NCBI RefSeq assembly: GCF_000308415.1
Contig: NZ_BAFS01000474.1
Span: 1-64,000 of the forward strand
Reading direction: 5' to 3'
DNA length: 64,000 nt
DNA from: Nocardia asiatica NBRC 100129
GTDB lineage: Bacteria > Actinomycetota > Actinomycetes > Mycobacteriales > Mycobacteriaceae
Below, one piece after another: positions 24,227 through 32,686 of the stretch. The notes beneath the pieces are model-generated. The model did not search any database. It saw only the letters and a program-made list of their open reading frames with translations, and was not told the DNA's origin. The translations under genes and the position numbers were made by a program. Position 1 is the first letter of the stretch. Each line of letters begins with the position of its first letter.

Positions 24227-25306
24227 TCATAACTCGTGACCAAGATCGGGTGTGGGCGGCATCGCAGCATCGGGGAGTTCGGCCTCGATCCCGAGTTCCA
24301 GCACCTGTGTCACGCCGTTGTCGGTGAGTCCAGCGGTATCAACCGCGTCGCCGATCGCCGACCCTTCACCCGATGCGGTGCCCGGCTCACCAATGAGATC
24401 AGCGAACTCGTGGGCAAGGTGCGTGGCGACCGATAGTTCCTCGGTCAGCCCGATGACGTCCTCGATCGCCACCGGCGACCGCTGGCGGGCAGTGCCCAGC
24501 GTGGAGTCGATGTCATCGACGAGGGTGGCGTCGATGATGGACGGGCCACTCTCGATCGCCAGCGGTGACAACTCATGCGCACTGCCGTCGACGGGGTCGA
24601 TGTCATCGACGAGGGCGGCGTCGATGACGATGGAAGGATCACCGCCGGTGTCTTCGGTGAACCGCTCGGCGTAGGCATCGGATTCGTCTGCGTGCTGCTG
24701 CGATAGCCCTTCGGCGCCTTTCGCCGCAGCGAACGCCGCCGCCGAGGCCATCGCCTCCCCCGTATCACCGTGCGCACTCAACGTGTCGCTGAAACCAGCT
24801 GCACGGCGGCGGATGTCGCTGAGCAGCTTCTTGTATTCGACGTCGAGGCCGTGTAGCTCGTTGGCGCGGGTCTCCCGATTCTTGTAGGCGGTGATCTTCA
24901 CGCCGTGAAGTTCACGGCTTTGTCTGCGTTCGAGCGAGCCCGCCATATTCCGCCGCGTGAGATCGGCGTCGGCACGTTCGATCTGCCGCTGCTTCTGCTG
25001 CTGTTCGAGCGTGTGCTGCTCACCGCCGCGCTGGATCCGAGAACGGACTTCCTCGACCCTGGCGCTGTTGAGGTCCCGCGCGTGACCTGCGACTTCCACC
25101 GCGTTGGTCACACGCACCCAGTGCTCGACCGAGGAACGGTGCTCTTTCGCGTCGGCGTGGCGTATTCGCTGGTCGGACTCCGCTTTCGAGCGGGCGTGTC
25201 CGCTCTGGCCACGCATCAGCGCGGCGGTTGTGTGCGCGGTTTGCAGGGCTTGGACGAATCCCTGGCGCATCGCCTGGCTGGATTCCTCGACCGGATCGCC
25301 AGTCAC
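24227..25306 (-). CDS. Coiled-coil protein with internal repeat and tail motif
   Basis: The GTG at 25304-25306 overlaps the stop of the lipoprotein gene and gives 359 residues; the much longer upstream frame is out of register with operon coupling. Residues about 35-160 are Arg/Glu/Gln-rich with heptad character (for example RGGEQHTLEQQQKQRQIE), a probable coiled coil. A 30-residue unit, IDA-LVDDID-SPLAIE, occurs twice in the C-terminal half, with a matching 32-base DNA repeat. The C-terminus has AIGDAVDTAGLTD, a diverged form of the shared tail. It is soluble and of unknown function; a structural or translocated factor is possible. Confidence 0.62.
   Translation of the reverse strand: MTGDPVEESSQAMRQGFVQALQTAHTTAALMRGQSGHARSKAESDQRIRHADAKEHRSSVEHWVRVTNAVEVAGHARDLNSARVEEVRSRIQRGGEQHTLEQQQKQRQIERADADLTRRNMAGSLERRQSRELHGVKITAYKNRETRANELHGLDVEYKKLLSDIRRRAAGFSDTLSAHGDTGEAMASAAAFAAAKGAEGLSQQHADESDAYAERFTEDTGGDPSIVIDAALVDDIDPVDGSAHELSPLAIESGPSIIDATLVDDIDSTLGTARQRSPVAIEDVIGLTEELSVATHLAHEFADLIGEPGTASGEGSAIGDAVDTAGLTDNGVTQVLELGIEAELPDAAMPPTPDLGHEL
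24506..24627. repeat. Two 32-bp direct repeats, 90 bp apart
   Basis: Copies at 24506-24537 and 24596-24627 differ by about one base and encode the repeated DDID/LVDDI acidic unit of the coiled-coil protein. The 90-base period corresponds to a 30-residue protein repeat. Confidence 0.75.
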
Positions 25307-25848
25307 CCTGTCACCTCCAACCCCGACAGCAACCACGCCGACCGGTCGCTGGTGCGGGTGGTGTAGGCGTAAACGGCCCACCGGATTGGTAGCTGACCGG
25401 TGGGCTGCAGTTCGACCGCCAGCACCCGGTGCACGGAGGTAGCGGTGTCGGCCGGATGGTCGTCGCTGGTCACCCGTGCGGTGGTGGTGATGGTGGTGGC
25501 ATCGGTGCGCCATTGCTGCCACTGAGCCGTGGTGACCGGCGCCCACACCACCGCCGCGGGTTCGGCGCGTTCGGCGAACCCGGGATCCAGCAACGCGCGC
25601 GCCGCCCGCAACGCTGCGCGCTGGTCGACCTGCTCGCTGGGCCGGTAACCGAACACCACCGTGACCGCCGCAGTCATGACCTGCGCGGGCGAACATGGGT
25701 CCACGCTGGTGAACGGTGTCGCGAAATGCTCCGCTCGGCAGAGTTGTTCACTATCCGCAGCGGGCGCCGTGATGGCTGCACCGCACCCAGCGACCGTTAC
25801 CGCGACGACGCCGATGAACAATGCCAACGTGGGGATATGGGTGCTCAC
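25303..25848 (-). CDS. Putative lipoprotein of the conjugation operon
   Basis: This is a 181-residue protein. The N-terminus has a short hydrophobic signal ending in the lipobox TVAGC (Cys about residue 22), so it is probably lipid-anchored on the outer face of the membrane. The mature part has a conserved-looking AVTVVFGYRPSEQ and alternating strands, and ends RSAWLLSGLEVTG. This resembles the small NTF2-like lipoproteins that accompany actinobacterial type IV secretion operons. The TGA overlaps the next GTG and its ATG overlaps the previous gene's stop. Assignment beyond lipoprotein is uncertain. Confidence 0.7.
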   Translation of the reverse strand: MSTHIPTLALFIGVVAVTVAGCGAAITAPAADSEQLCRAEHFATPFTSVDPCSPAQVMTAAVTVVFGYRPSEQVDQRAALRAARALLDPGFAERAEPAAVVWAPVTTAQWQQWRTDATTITTTARVTSDDHPADTATSVHRVLAVELQPTGQLPIRWAVYAYTTRTSDRSAWLLSGLEVTG

Positions 25849-26813
25849 GGTTCACGCCCCGGCTCTCGTGGGAACCGCGCAGGGCCGGGCTCGGGTTCGT
25901 GGGCCGGTTCGGCGCTCCAGCTCAGCTCCAGCTCATCCGGGAGGGCAGCATTGACCGCCGCATCGTCGGGTGCCGTACTGGCCGTGTACTCGACGCCGTC
26001 GCCTTCGGCGCCGCTGTGCCACAGGTGATGCATCGCGTGCTGGATCAACTGCTGCGGCCGTGGCGGCAAAACCTCGGCGTCCAGGACCCGAGCCCGATGG
26101 CGGTCGATGGTGTCGCGGATATTGTCGACGCCGTCGCGCGCTTCCCGTTCGATGCCCGGCCAGGCGTGGATGCGCCACCGCTCCTCAAGAATGTCGGTGT
26201 CGTAGGTATGGACCGTGGCAGCGAGCAACACGCCCCACCCGTGCGCGCTCCTGACCCACAACTGTTCGCGTTCGCTGTCGAGAAGGTTGATCGCCAGTGC
26301 GAGCTCGCACGCGCGTTGCCATACCGCGGTCATGTTGTTGTGAAGATGGCTGGCCATGACTGGGTCGGGCTCGGAATGGATGCCGCAGCCGGCCATCCGA
26401 GCGCGGCGTGCGGCCGTGATCGCAGCCATGTGTTCCAGCTGCCACACGTCATCAGCGAGCAGGTTGAGGACCCAGACTCGGCGGGCTTCCGGCCCGCACG
26501 GCGGGCGCGGTGGCGCCGGGTCGCGCTCGGCCCAGCGCACACCTTGACGCCCCAGCAGCCGGGCGGCCTCAATCCACGGGGGCGGAACTTCCACTGCGCG
26601 AGCGTGAATCTGGGCCTCGTTCCGTAGTCCGTCCAACACCCGCAACCGGCTACGCCAGCTCTGGATTCGAAACTCTCCATCACCGCCAGGGGTGTAGGTC
26701 GGGTAGCCGCGCCGCAGCAGACGCGCACGTTCCACCGACAGCTCCTGAATGTCTTCCAGCAGCCGCGCCTTCCACGGCGGCAGGACCTCCCACGGCAGCC
26801 TCGTCTCGGTCAC
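25845..26813 (-). CDS. Conjugation-operon paralog family protein 6 (unknown function)
   Basis: The GTG at 26811-26813 is preceded by GGAGG at seven-base spacing, giving 322 residues; an in-frame ATG at 26939 exists but lies in poorly conserved sequence. The blocks are PPWKARLLEDIQELSVERAR, RQGVRWAERD, VWQLEHMAAITAARRAR, NNMTAVWQRACELALAINL, ERWRIHAW, PQQLIQHAMHHL and AAVNAALPDELELSWSAE. It is the nearest relative of family protein 4. It is soluble, helical and of unknown function. Confidence 0.7.
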   Translation of the reverse strand: MTETRLPWEVLPPWKARLLEDIQELSVERARLLRRGYPTYTPGGDGEFRIQSWRSRLRVLDGLRNEAQIHARAVEVPPPWIEAARLLGRQGVRWAERDPAPPRPPCGPEARRVWVLNLLADDVWQLEHMAAITAARRARMAGCGIHSEPDPVMASHLHNNMTAVWQRACELALAINLLDSEREQLWVRSAHGWGVLLAATVHTYDTDILEERWRIHAWPGIEREARDGVDNIRDTIDRHRARVLDAEVLPPRPQQLIQHAMHHLWHSGAEGDGVEYTASTAPDDAAVNAALPDELELSWSAEPAHEPEPGPARFPREPGREP

Positions 26814-26931
26814 TGTCGGACCTCCGTGCCGCGGCCGCGCGAATGCGAACGGGACTCCTGTCGGTTCATAAGAACTCCTGATCGATGTGGAACGGCTCGT
26901 GTGGCGAGTCACGGTCGGTGTGAGGGCGCGG

Positions 26932-28056
26932 TCAGGCATTTCGATCTCCTGGTGGTGTGCTGGTGTAGCGGCGCACGTCCATGCGTTCGCCCTCCCATGC
27001 GCTCAGCGGAGTGAGGGTGACGATTTGCCCGGATTGCGGGGCGTGCAGCAACAGGTCGCGGCCTTGGGCGTCGCGGCCGTAATAGATGCCGACATGATGG
27101 GAATCCGCGTCGCCCGGGGCGGTGAAGAAGATCAGATCCCCCGGCGCCCGCTGCACGAACGGCACTATCTGCGCGGTGGGGTGGTCTTGCTGGGCTTGGG
27201 TATAGTGCGGCAACCGGATCCGCCCGCCCGAGGCGTGATAGACGGCGTAGAGAGTCAGGCCCGAGCAGTCGAACCCTCCGCCGGTCGGACCGTTCACATC
27301 CCCGCCGCCCCACACGTACTGTGTGCCGATCCAACGCGCGCCGTGCTCGATCACCGCCCGCCCGAACGCGCTCGCCTCCACTGGCAGTGGCGTGCCGGAG
27401 CCGGTCGTTCCGCACCCGGCAGCGAGCGACCCGGCCGGCGTGCGGGCCATCGATCCTGGGTCGAGGTCGGCGAACATCGCATACAGTCGCCGCGCCAACT
27501 CCAACTGCCCGGCATAGGCGTTGGGTGCGGACCGTTCGATCGCCTGAGCCAGTTCGGCCGGTGTCATCCGCTCCGCTGCGGCGCCCAGTTGTGTGGCGTG
27601 GTCGTAGAACCAGTTGATCTGGTAGATGGGGTCCATCAGTTTCGCGATGCCGACCGACCCCCAGACGCTGGCGCGCATCTGGTGCGGGCCGACCGAATCG
27701 TGATCGAACCCGAGCCCGTCGTTTGCGTGGTTCAACGACTCCGGCACCGCCGGATTCGCCAGGTTCCGGAACATCGATTCGGTTGCCTGGGCGGCGAGTT
27801 CGGCGATGATCACGTTCTGCGGCATGCCGCGCTGCTTGCCGATCGCCACCCCGTTGCGCGCCAGCTGCAACTGCGATTCCGACAACCCCGCCACCGTCCG
27901 GCCGGTCGGGCCACTCACCCCGCCCGCCGCCCCCGCCGACAACGGTGCCGCACACGACGACGTCTGCTCGACGCCGAGGATCACCAAGATCAGCAGAAGC
28001 AGCGCGATCGGGAGCCCGAGTGCGGTCGCGGTCACGGTTTTCGATGCGGTGTCCAT
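26932..28056 (-). CDS. NlpC/P60 cell-wall hydrolase with membrane anchor (VirB1-like role)
   Basis: This is a 374-residue protein. An N-terminal membrane segment (about residues 10-32) anchors it outside the cell. A central helical region with an ATESMFRNL...GPHQMR pattern resembles lysozyme/transglycosylase-like domains, with the Glu in QATESMF a possible acid. The C-terminal NlpC/P60 domain has the catalytic Cys in GGGFDCSGLTLYA and the His in DSHHVGIYYG. The domain cleaves peptide stems of peptidoglycan. In conjugation operons such enzymes open the wall for the secretion channel. The position next to the VirB4 gene supports this role. Confidence 0.9.
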   Translation of the reverse strand: MDTASKTVTATALGLPIALLLLILVILGVEQTSSCAAPLSAGAAGGVSGPTGRTVAGLSESQLQLARNGVAIGKQRGMPQNVIIAELAAQATESMFRNLANPAVPESLNHANDGLGFDHDSVGPHQMRASVWGSVGIAKLMDPIYQINWFYDHATQLGAAAERMTPAELAQAIERSAPNAYAGQLELARRLYAMFADLDPGSMARTPAGSLAAGCGTTGSGTPLPVEASAFGRAVIEHGARWIGTQYVWGGGDVNGPTGGGFDCSGLTLYAVYHASGGRIRLPHYTQAQQDHPTAQIVPFVQRAPGDLIFFTAPGDADSHHVGIYYGRDAQGRDLLLHAPQSGQIVTLTPLSAWEGERMDVRRYTSTPPGDRNA

Positions 28057-28062
28057 CGGTGC

Positions 28063-29775
28063 TCACCTGCTCGCCTCCCCCGCGCCGGGAAGGTTGTCGA
28101 AACGTCGGTTGGTGTTGTGGACGTCCGCGGCCCGTTCGGTAGGGGTGAACACCATCCGGAATGGGATTCCTGGCTCGTTCGCTTCACCGGTCTTCAGCAA
28201 GAAACAGCCAGTGCCGGGCGGGGTTTCACGCCGGACGGGATCCAGGTCGTCGTCGCTGGGCGGCCGCGGCGCAGCCCAGGAGGTGACCAGCAGCTTCTCG
28301 GTGTCGGTGATGCCGACCGCCGCGCGGATACGGTTGATCTCCTCCGGCCCGACCGGGCCGATCAGCTTCGCTCGCGCCCTTTCGAAAAACCCGAGGGCTT
28401 TCGCCTGCGCGGCGGCGGAGTCGAACGCGGCGAGGTCTTTGATGGTGTGGCTGCACATGATCAATCCAGTGCCCAAAGTGCGATTGAGCCGGGTGAGGGC
28501 GTCGACCCGGTCCACCATGAACTCCCCCACCCCGAGGACCCGCCAGATCTCGTCCATGACGACCTCGAACGTGCGCGGCGGCGCGAGTCCGGCGTCGGCA
28601 AGGGCGTGCGCGGCGGCGACCGCGCCGAAGCCTTCGCTCCAGCACACCATCAACACCGCGGCCAGTAGTTTGGTGTCACCTTCGGGGATGCGGGAGACGT
28701 CCACACACACCGCCGGACTGCCGAGGTCCAGCCGGGTGGTGGTGGGTCCGTTGAAGATCGCTCCGAACGGGCCTTCGACCAGCGCCCGTAGGGAGCGGCG
28801 CAGGGTTTTGGTGCTGGCGCGGTAGGAGGTCTCGTCGTCCTCTTCGGCGAACTGGCGCAGTTGTTCGGCACCACCGGAGATGACGTCGAGCAGGTCCGGT
28901 AGCCGCGGCGGGCGCTGATAGGAGAAGCCGCCCGTGGGGCTGTAGAGCTGGCGCAGGCCAGCGGCGAGCAGCACTTCTTCGTAGTCGGCGACTCGCGAGC
29001 CGCGCACGAGTTCGACAAGTCCGGCGACGATGTTGACCTGGCCAGCTTCCACACGAGCGGCAACCTGGCGGCGCTGGTCCGGATCGGTGAGCTGTTCGAC
29101 CACGGCACCGAGGGTGCCGACGTCGAGAGGATTCACGGTGCCGTGGCCATAGCCGACATCGACGACCTGACCACCCAATTGTTCGACGAGGTCGCGGTAA
29201 TCGGGTTTGGTGTCGCCCATGCACAGCACGGTTTCCCCGGCCGCGACCGCGCCAGTAACCATCCGCCGGATCAGCGAAGACTTTCCGAACCCGTTGAGTG
29301 CCAGCACAAACACGATCGGGGCGGTGATGAACCCTTTCAGGAACCACGACATCGGGTCGAAATGCACGGGCGTGCCCGTGATGTAATGCGCCCCGACAGG
29401 AGTGCCGACGGTAGGTGCGCTCGCCCCGACACTGAACGGCCACAGCCCGGCGACCTGCACAGTGGTCGCCCGCCATTCCGGGGTGGTGGCGACGACGGCG
29501 GCGCGGCCGCCGCCGAGCCCGCGATACCCGCGGTCGGACAGACTCGCAAGCGAGCGGTCGAAGCCATCCCCGCCATGGTCTTCCGCGCGGCGGGCGGCGG
29601 TGGCGCGTCGATGATCATCGCTCGATATCGCCAGCCTCGCCCGCCAGCCGCGCAGGCCGGGCTGGGCGGCAGCCGCCTGGATCGCGGCGCGCGCCGAGGG
29701 CGTGAGCACCCGCACACCGGCGACGATTTCGGTCCGGGCGGGCCGTGGTGTTTTCTCACTGCGGGGCTTGGTCAT
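28063..29775 (-). CDS. VirB4/TraC-type conjugation ATPase
   Basis: This is a 570-residue protein. Walker A is LALNGFGKSSLIRR (about 159-172), Walker B is FEVVMDEIWRVL, and a TCSH-like segment IMCSHTIKDLAAF and RAKLIGPV follow, as in VirB4-like HerA/FtsK ATPases. VirB4 powers assembly of the channel and pilus. The N-terminal domain is short compared with full-length VirB4 proteins (about 800 residues), so the missing part may be supplied by the upstream SCO6880-like protein. The ATG overlaps the stop of that gene, which implies stoichiometric translation. Confidence 0.9.
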   Translation of the reverse strand: MTKPRSEKTPRPARTEIVAGVRVLTPSARAAIQAAAAQPGLRGWRARLAISSDDHRRATAARRAEDHGGDGFDRSLASLSDRGYRGLGGGRAAVVATTPEWRATTVQVAGLWPFSVGASAPTVGTPVGAHYITGTPVHFDPMSWFLKGFITAPIVFVLALNGFGKSSLIRRMVTGAVAAGETVLCMGDTKPDYRDLVEQLGGQVVDVGYGHGTVNPLDVGTLGAVVEQLTDPDQRRQVAARVEAGQVNIVAGLVELVRGSRVADYEEVLLAAGLRQLYSPTGGFSYQRPPRLPDLLDVISGGAEQLRQFAEEDDETSYRASTKTLRRSLRALVEGPFGAIFNGPTTTRLDLGSPAVCVDVSRIPEGDTKLLAAVLMVCWSEGFGAVAAAHALADAGLAPPRTFEVVMDEIWRVLGVGEFMVDRVDALTRLNRTLGTGLIMCSHTIKDLAAFDSAAAQAKALGFFERARAKLIGPVGPEEINRIRAAVGITDTEKLLVTSWAAPRPPSDDDLDPVRRETPPGTGCFLLKTGEANEPGIPFRMVFTPTERAADVHNTNRRFDNLPGAGEASR

Positions 29776-31238
29776 GCCGACACCCGCTTGGAGATCGAGG
29801 TGTGCTCAGGCAGGATCAGCCCGATTCCCAAGCTGGCGGCGAAAGCGGCGGCTTGGGTGCCGTAGCAGCGGCGCACACTCAGCCGGGACGCTGCGGCCAT
29901 CCCCTTCACCGAGGCTTCGATCCCGGGCAGGTCCCCGTCGAGGTGATCGGTGACCGTCACCAGCACCCCGAACCGCGTCAGCCCGGCGCCGCGTGCTTGT
30001 TCCTCGCGGGCTGCTTGGGTGTTGCCTACCCGGATCCGCGCCGACGCCGAGGCGATGCCCCGTTCGGTCTGCTCGGCCGCGACCGCGTCGCGGAAGTCGG
30101 AGTCGACCAGGGTGGTGGCCTCGGCCGCCGAATGCAACCTGTACACGAACGCCACCCGCTTGCGTGGCACATCTGCGCGCGGGCGCAGCAACTCCTCGAG
30201 CACGGTTTCCATCACCGCGCCGCGCGGAGCGGCGTCCATCTCCCACGTGATCGACCTCGCACCATCGTGCACGTAGTGATCCCACCGATCCTGATGCGCG
30301 AGCGGCCCGACGGAGTCCCACGATTGCGTGGACGTGATCGCCGCGCCGGCGGCTTCCACGTCGCGCTGGGCAGCGAGGTCGTAGCGGCTACGCACCAGCC
30401 CGAGCACCTCCCACGCCTGCAACGGCGTCGCCGGAAGTCCCGCACGGGCGAGTTGGGACAACACGCCTTGCAGGCGTTGGCCGATCTCGTGGGCCTGCTC
30501 GGCATCATCACGACGCCCTTTGCCGATGGCGCGGTAGGTGATCGCGATCCGGCCCTCAACCCGCACTCCGACCCCGCCGATATCGGCGGCGGCTTCCCGC
30601 ATCACCGCCTGCGCATAGTCCGGCGCGCTGTTGCGGACCAGGCGGGTGACCTCCTGTGACTGTTTGAGGCGGGTTTCGACCACGTTCTCCAGCACCGAGC
30701 ACACCGCGACCACTTCCCCACCACGGCTTTGGGTGGCCAGGAACTGCCCGTAGCTTTCGACCCAGGCGTCGATCTGTGCTTGGTCAACCAGCTCCTTGCC
30801 CCGCGGGATCACCTTCAGCACCACCGTGTAGTGGTCGCTGCGACGGATGTGGAGCATCGCGAACCGCTTTCCGCCCGCCGTCTCGAACTCACTCAGTCGC
30901 GAATCCGCTAGTAAGCCAGGAAGTTTCGCGATTCCCGGGATCCGCGAGAATCGTCCGGCACGGTAGAGGTGCTCGCCGCGGGCGCGGGCGGCGGCGAACT
31001 GCAGCCGCAACAACGCGATCTCCCAGCCGGTGCGGCCATTGCGGGTGACCGCCAGCGGGGTGAACACCACCGCGCTGCCGAGGATCAGCACCCCGGCCGA
31101 CAGCAGGGATCGGGTGATCAAGAACCCGACCATCACCATGATGATCAGCCCGAGCCCGAGCATCGACACGCCCCAGGTCAACCCGAAGAACCCCGCGGAA
31201 CGGGGACGCTCCCAGCGGCCATACATGCGTGTCGTCAC
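29772..31238 (-). CDS. SCO6880-family conjugation membrane protein
   Basis: This is a 488-residue protein with two adjacent membrane segments near the N-terminus (about 20-65, GLTWGVSMLGLGLIIMVMV and the following hydrophobic run). It is followed by a large cytoplasmic region with SDHYTVVLKVIP. It matches the actinobacterial SCO6880 family that precedes VirB4-like ATPases in integrative and plasmid transfer operons. The arrangement of two membrane helices plus a soluble domain resembles a VirB3/PrgI-like part fused to the N-terminal domain of VirB4 (inference). The GTG start overlaps the stop of the VirB6-like gene; an in-frame ATG at 31226 is an alternative. Confidence 0.82.
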   Translation of the reverse strand: MTTRMYGRWERPRSAGFFGLTWGVSMLGLGLIIMVMVGFLITRSLLSAGVLILGSAVVFTPLAVTRNGRTGWEIALLRLQFAAARARGEHLYRAGRFSRIPGIAKLPGLLADSRLSEFETAGGKRFAMLHIRRSDHYTVVLKVIPRGKELVDQAQIDAWVESYGQFLATQSRGGEVVAVCSVLENVVETRLKQSQEVTRLVRNSAPDYAQAVMREAAADIGGVGVRVEGRIAITYRAIGKGRRDDAEQAHEIGQRLQGVLSQLARAGLPATPLQAWEVLGLVRSRYDLAAQRDVEAAGAAITSTQSWDSVGPLAHQDRWDHYVHDGARSITWEMDAAPRGAVMETVLEELLRPRADVPRKRVAFVYRLHSAAEATTLVDSDFRDAVAAEQTERGIASASARIRVGNTQAAREEQARGAGLTRFGVLVTVTDHLDGDLPGIEASVKGMAAASRLSVRRCYGTQAAAFAASLGIGLILPEHTSISKRVSA

Positions 31239-32686
31239 CGCCGCACCTCCCCCGGCCCCAAAGCGTCCTGGTCCAAGCTTGTGGCGGTTGCTTCACGAGT
31301 CTGGCTCTCGATTGCCGAGACTGTCTGCTGTGCAGCGTCTTTGACCATCTGCGCGCCCATCGCCGCCGCACCGGCCACACCCGCGCCCGCAACACCGACT
31401 GCCTCACCACCGCCGCTACTCGCTGCGGACGCCGACGGCGGCTGAACTGCCCCGGCACCGGCAGGACGCGCACCACTGCTGCCGTTAGTCGATCCGCCGG
31501 TCTTACCGCCGCCGGTCCCAGCGCTACTCGCGGCACCGTCGCCGCCGCCAGGCATCGGGCGGCCACCGCCCCCTCCCCCTCCATCTCTGGACGGGCCTCC
31601 AGCACCAGGTGAGCCGACGGCCCCACCACCAGGCGCGTTCTCACCCTCGCTGACCTTGCGGGCATTCGACCGCTCACCGATCGCCGCCATAGCCATCCCG
31701 GCCGCACCGCCGGCCACAACAGCCGCCGCGCCGCCCCCGCCACCGAGTGTCGCGACAGCGGGGGCGACCAGACGGATCAGCGCGGGCAGGACAATCACTG
31801 TCATGACCAGCAGGATCAAGCCGAGCAGCACCAACTGTGGGTCTTGCTGGTCACGGCCCGCCACGGTAAAGGCGATCGCATAGACCAATGCCCCGACCGG
31901 TTTCCACAACACGAAGGCCAGTGACCAACTCAGCAGGCGTTTGTACGCTTGGGAACCAGGTCCGGTACCCGAGGCGGCCGCCGCGATCGGAATCACCGCC
32001 ACCACCACGATCAGCAGCGCTTGCCGGAGAACCAGCATCACCAGTTGAATCAGCATGCTGATGATCCCGAGCAGGAACAACACCAGATAGGTCCCAATCC
32101 CTAACCCGGATTTCGTCTCGAACTCGAATTCGGCGATCCCGGCGACGATGTTGTGCGCATCTCCCCTGGATGCGTCGAACAACACCCACTCGGCGAAGGC
32201 ATCACCGGCACGGGTTCCGGTGGTGACGATTGCCGCGAAGGCCATCGAGGTGAACACCGCGCGGGCCAACATGAGGAAGCTTTCCTGGGCCTCGCCCGCG
32301 ACCCCGCCGCGTTTGGCCAGCGCCAGTCGCGCCGCAGCGAAGATGATTCCGCAGGTCAGCAGCAGCACCTGCAGCCCGCTGGTGTAGTCCCGGATTCCCG
32401 CCAGCGCCGGTCCCAATCCGCCCCGGCTGTCCGCCAGTTGCGGAGATGGCAAGGCTGTCCACCACGTCATGACGAATCGCAGAAGCTTGCCGAAACTCTC
32501 CCCGAGCTGCGAGGTCAGGTCGTCGAGCACCGAGTTGGCTGCCGCGGAGGCAGCTTGGCCGAGTTGTTCGCACGCCTGCTGGGGTCCTAGCGGTATGTCG
32601 CACACATCCGACGGTGGAAGCGGTGGCAGCTGTGCGCGCCACGGCCCTGACGCGAATGATGCCTGCGCGAGGGAGCTTTCGGTCAC
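31235..32686 (-). CDS. VirB6/TrbL-like polytopic channel protein
   Basis: The GTG at 32684-32686 follows GGAAGG and overlaps the previous stop, giving 483 residues; an ATG at 32701 is possible. After an amphipathic N-terminus, about six hydrophobic segments span residues roughly 90-320 (for example VLLLTCGIIFAAARLAL and LVLFLLGIISMLIQLVMLV). The C-terminal third is extremely Gly/Ser/Ala-rich and low in complexity, followed by a helix near the end. Polytopic core plus flexible tail is typical of VirB6/TrbL inner-membrane channel proteins in actinobacterial transfer operons. Confidence 0.85.
   Translation of the reverse strand: MTESSLAQASFASGPWRAQLPPLPPSDVCDIPLGPQQACEQLGQAASAAANSVLDDLTSQLGESFGKLLRFVMTWWTALPSPQLADSRGGLGPALAGIRDYTSGLQVLLLTCGIIFAAARLALAKRGGVAGEAQESFLMLARAVFTSMAFAAIVTTGTRAGDAFAEWVLFDASRGDAHNIVAGIAEFEFETKSGLGIGTYLVLFLLGIISMLIQLVMLVLRQALLIVVVAVIPIAAAASGTGPGSQAYKRLLSWSLAFVLWKPVGALVYAIAFTVAGRDQQDPQLVLLGLILLVMTVIVLPALIRLVAPAVATLGGGGGAAAVVAGGAAGMAMAAIGERSNARKVSEGENAPGGGAVGSPGAGGPSRDGGGGGGGRPMPGGGDGAASSAGTGGGKTGGSTNGSSGARPAGAGAVQPPSASAASSGGGEAVGVAGAGVAGAAAMGAQMVKDAAQQTVSAIESQTREATATSLDQDALGPGEVRR

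Noticed and set aside
24227-25696. Long 489-residue reading of the coiled-coil frame
   Set aside because: The N-terminal 130 residues are the shadow of the lipoprotein gene; GTG at 25306 overlaps its stop.
26887-28668. Long plus-strand frame of 593 residues
   Set aside because: It is antisense to the NlpC/P60 and VirB4 genes and has no recognisable domain; high GC produces such open frames.
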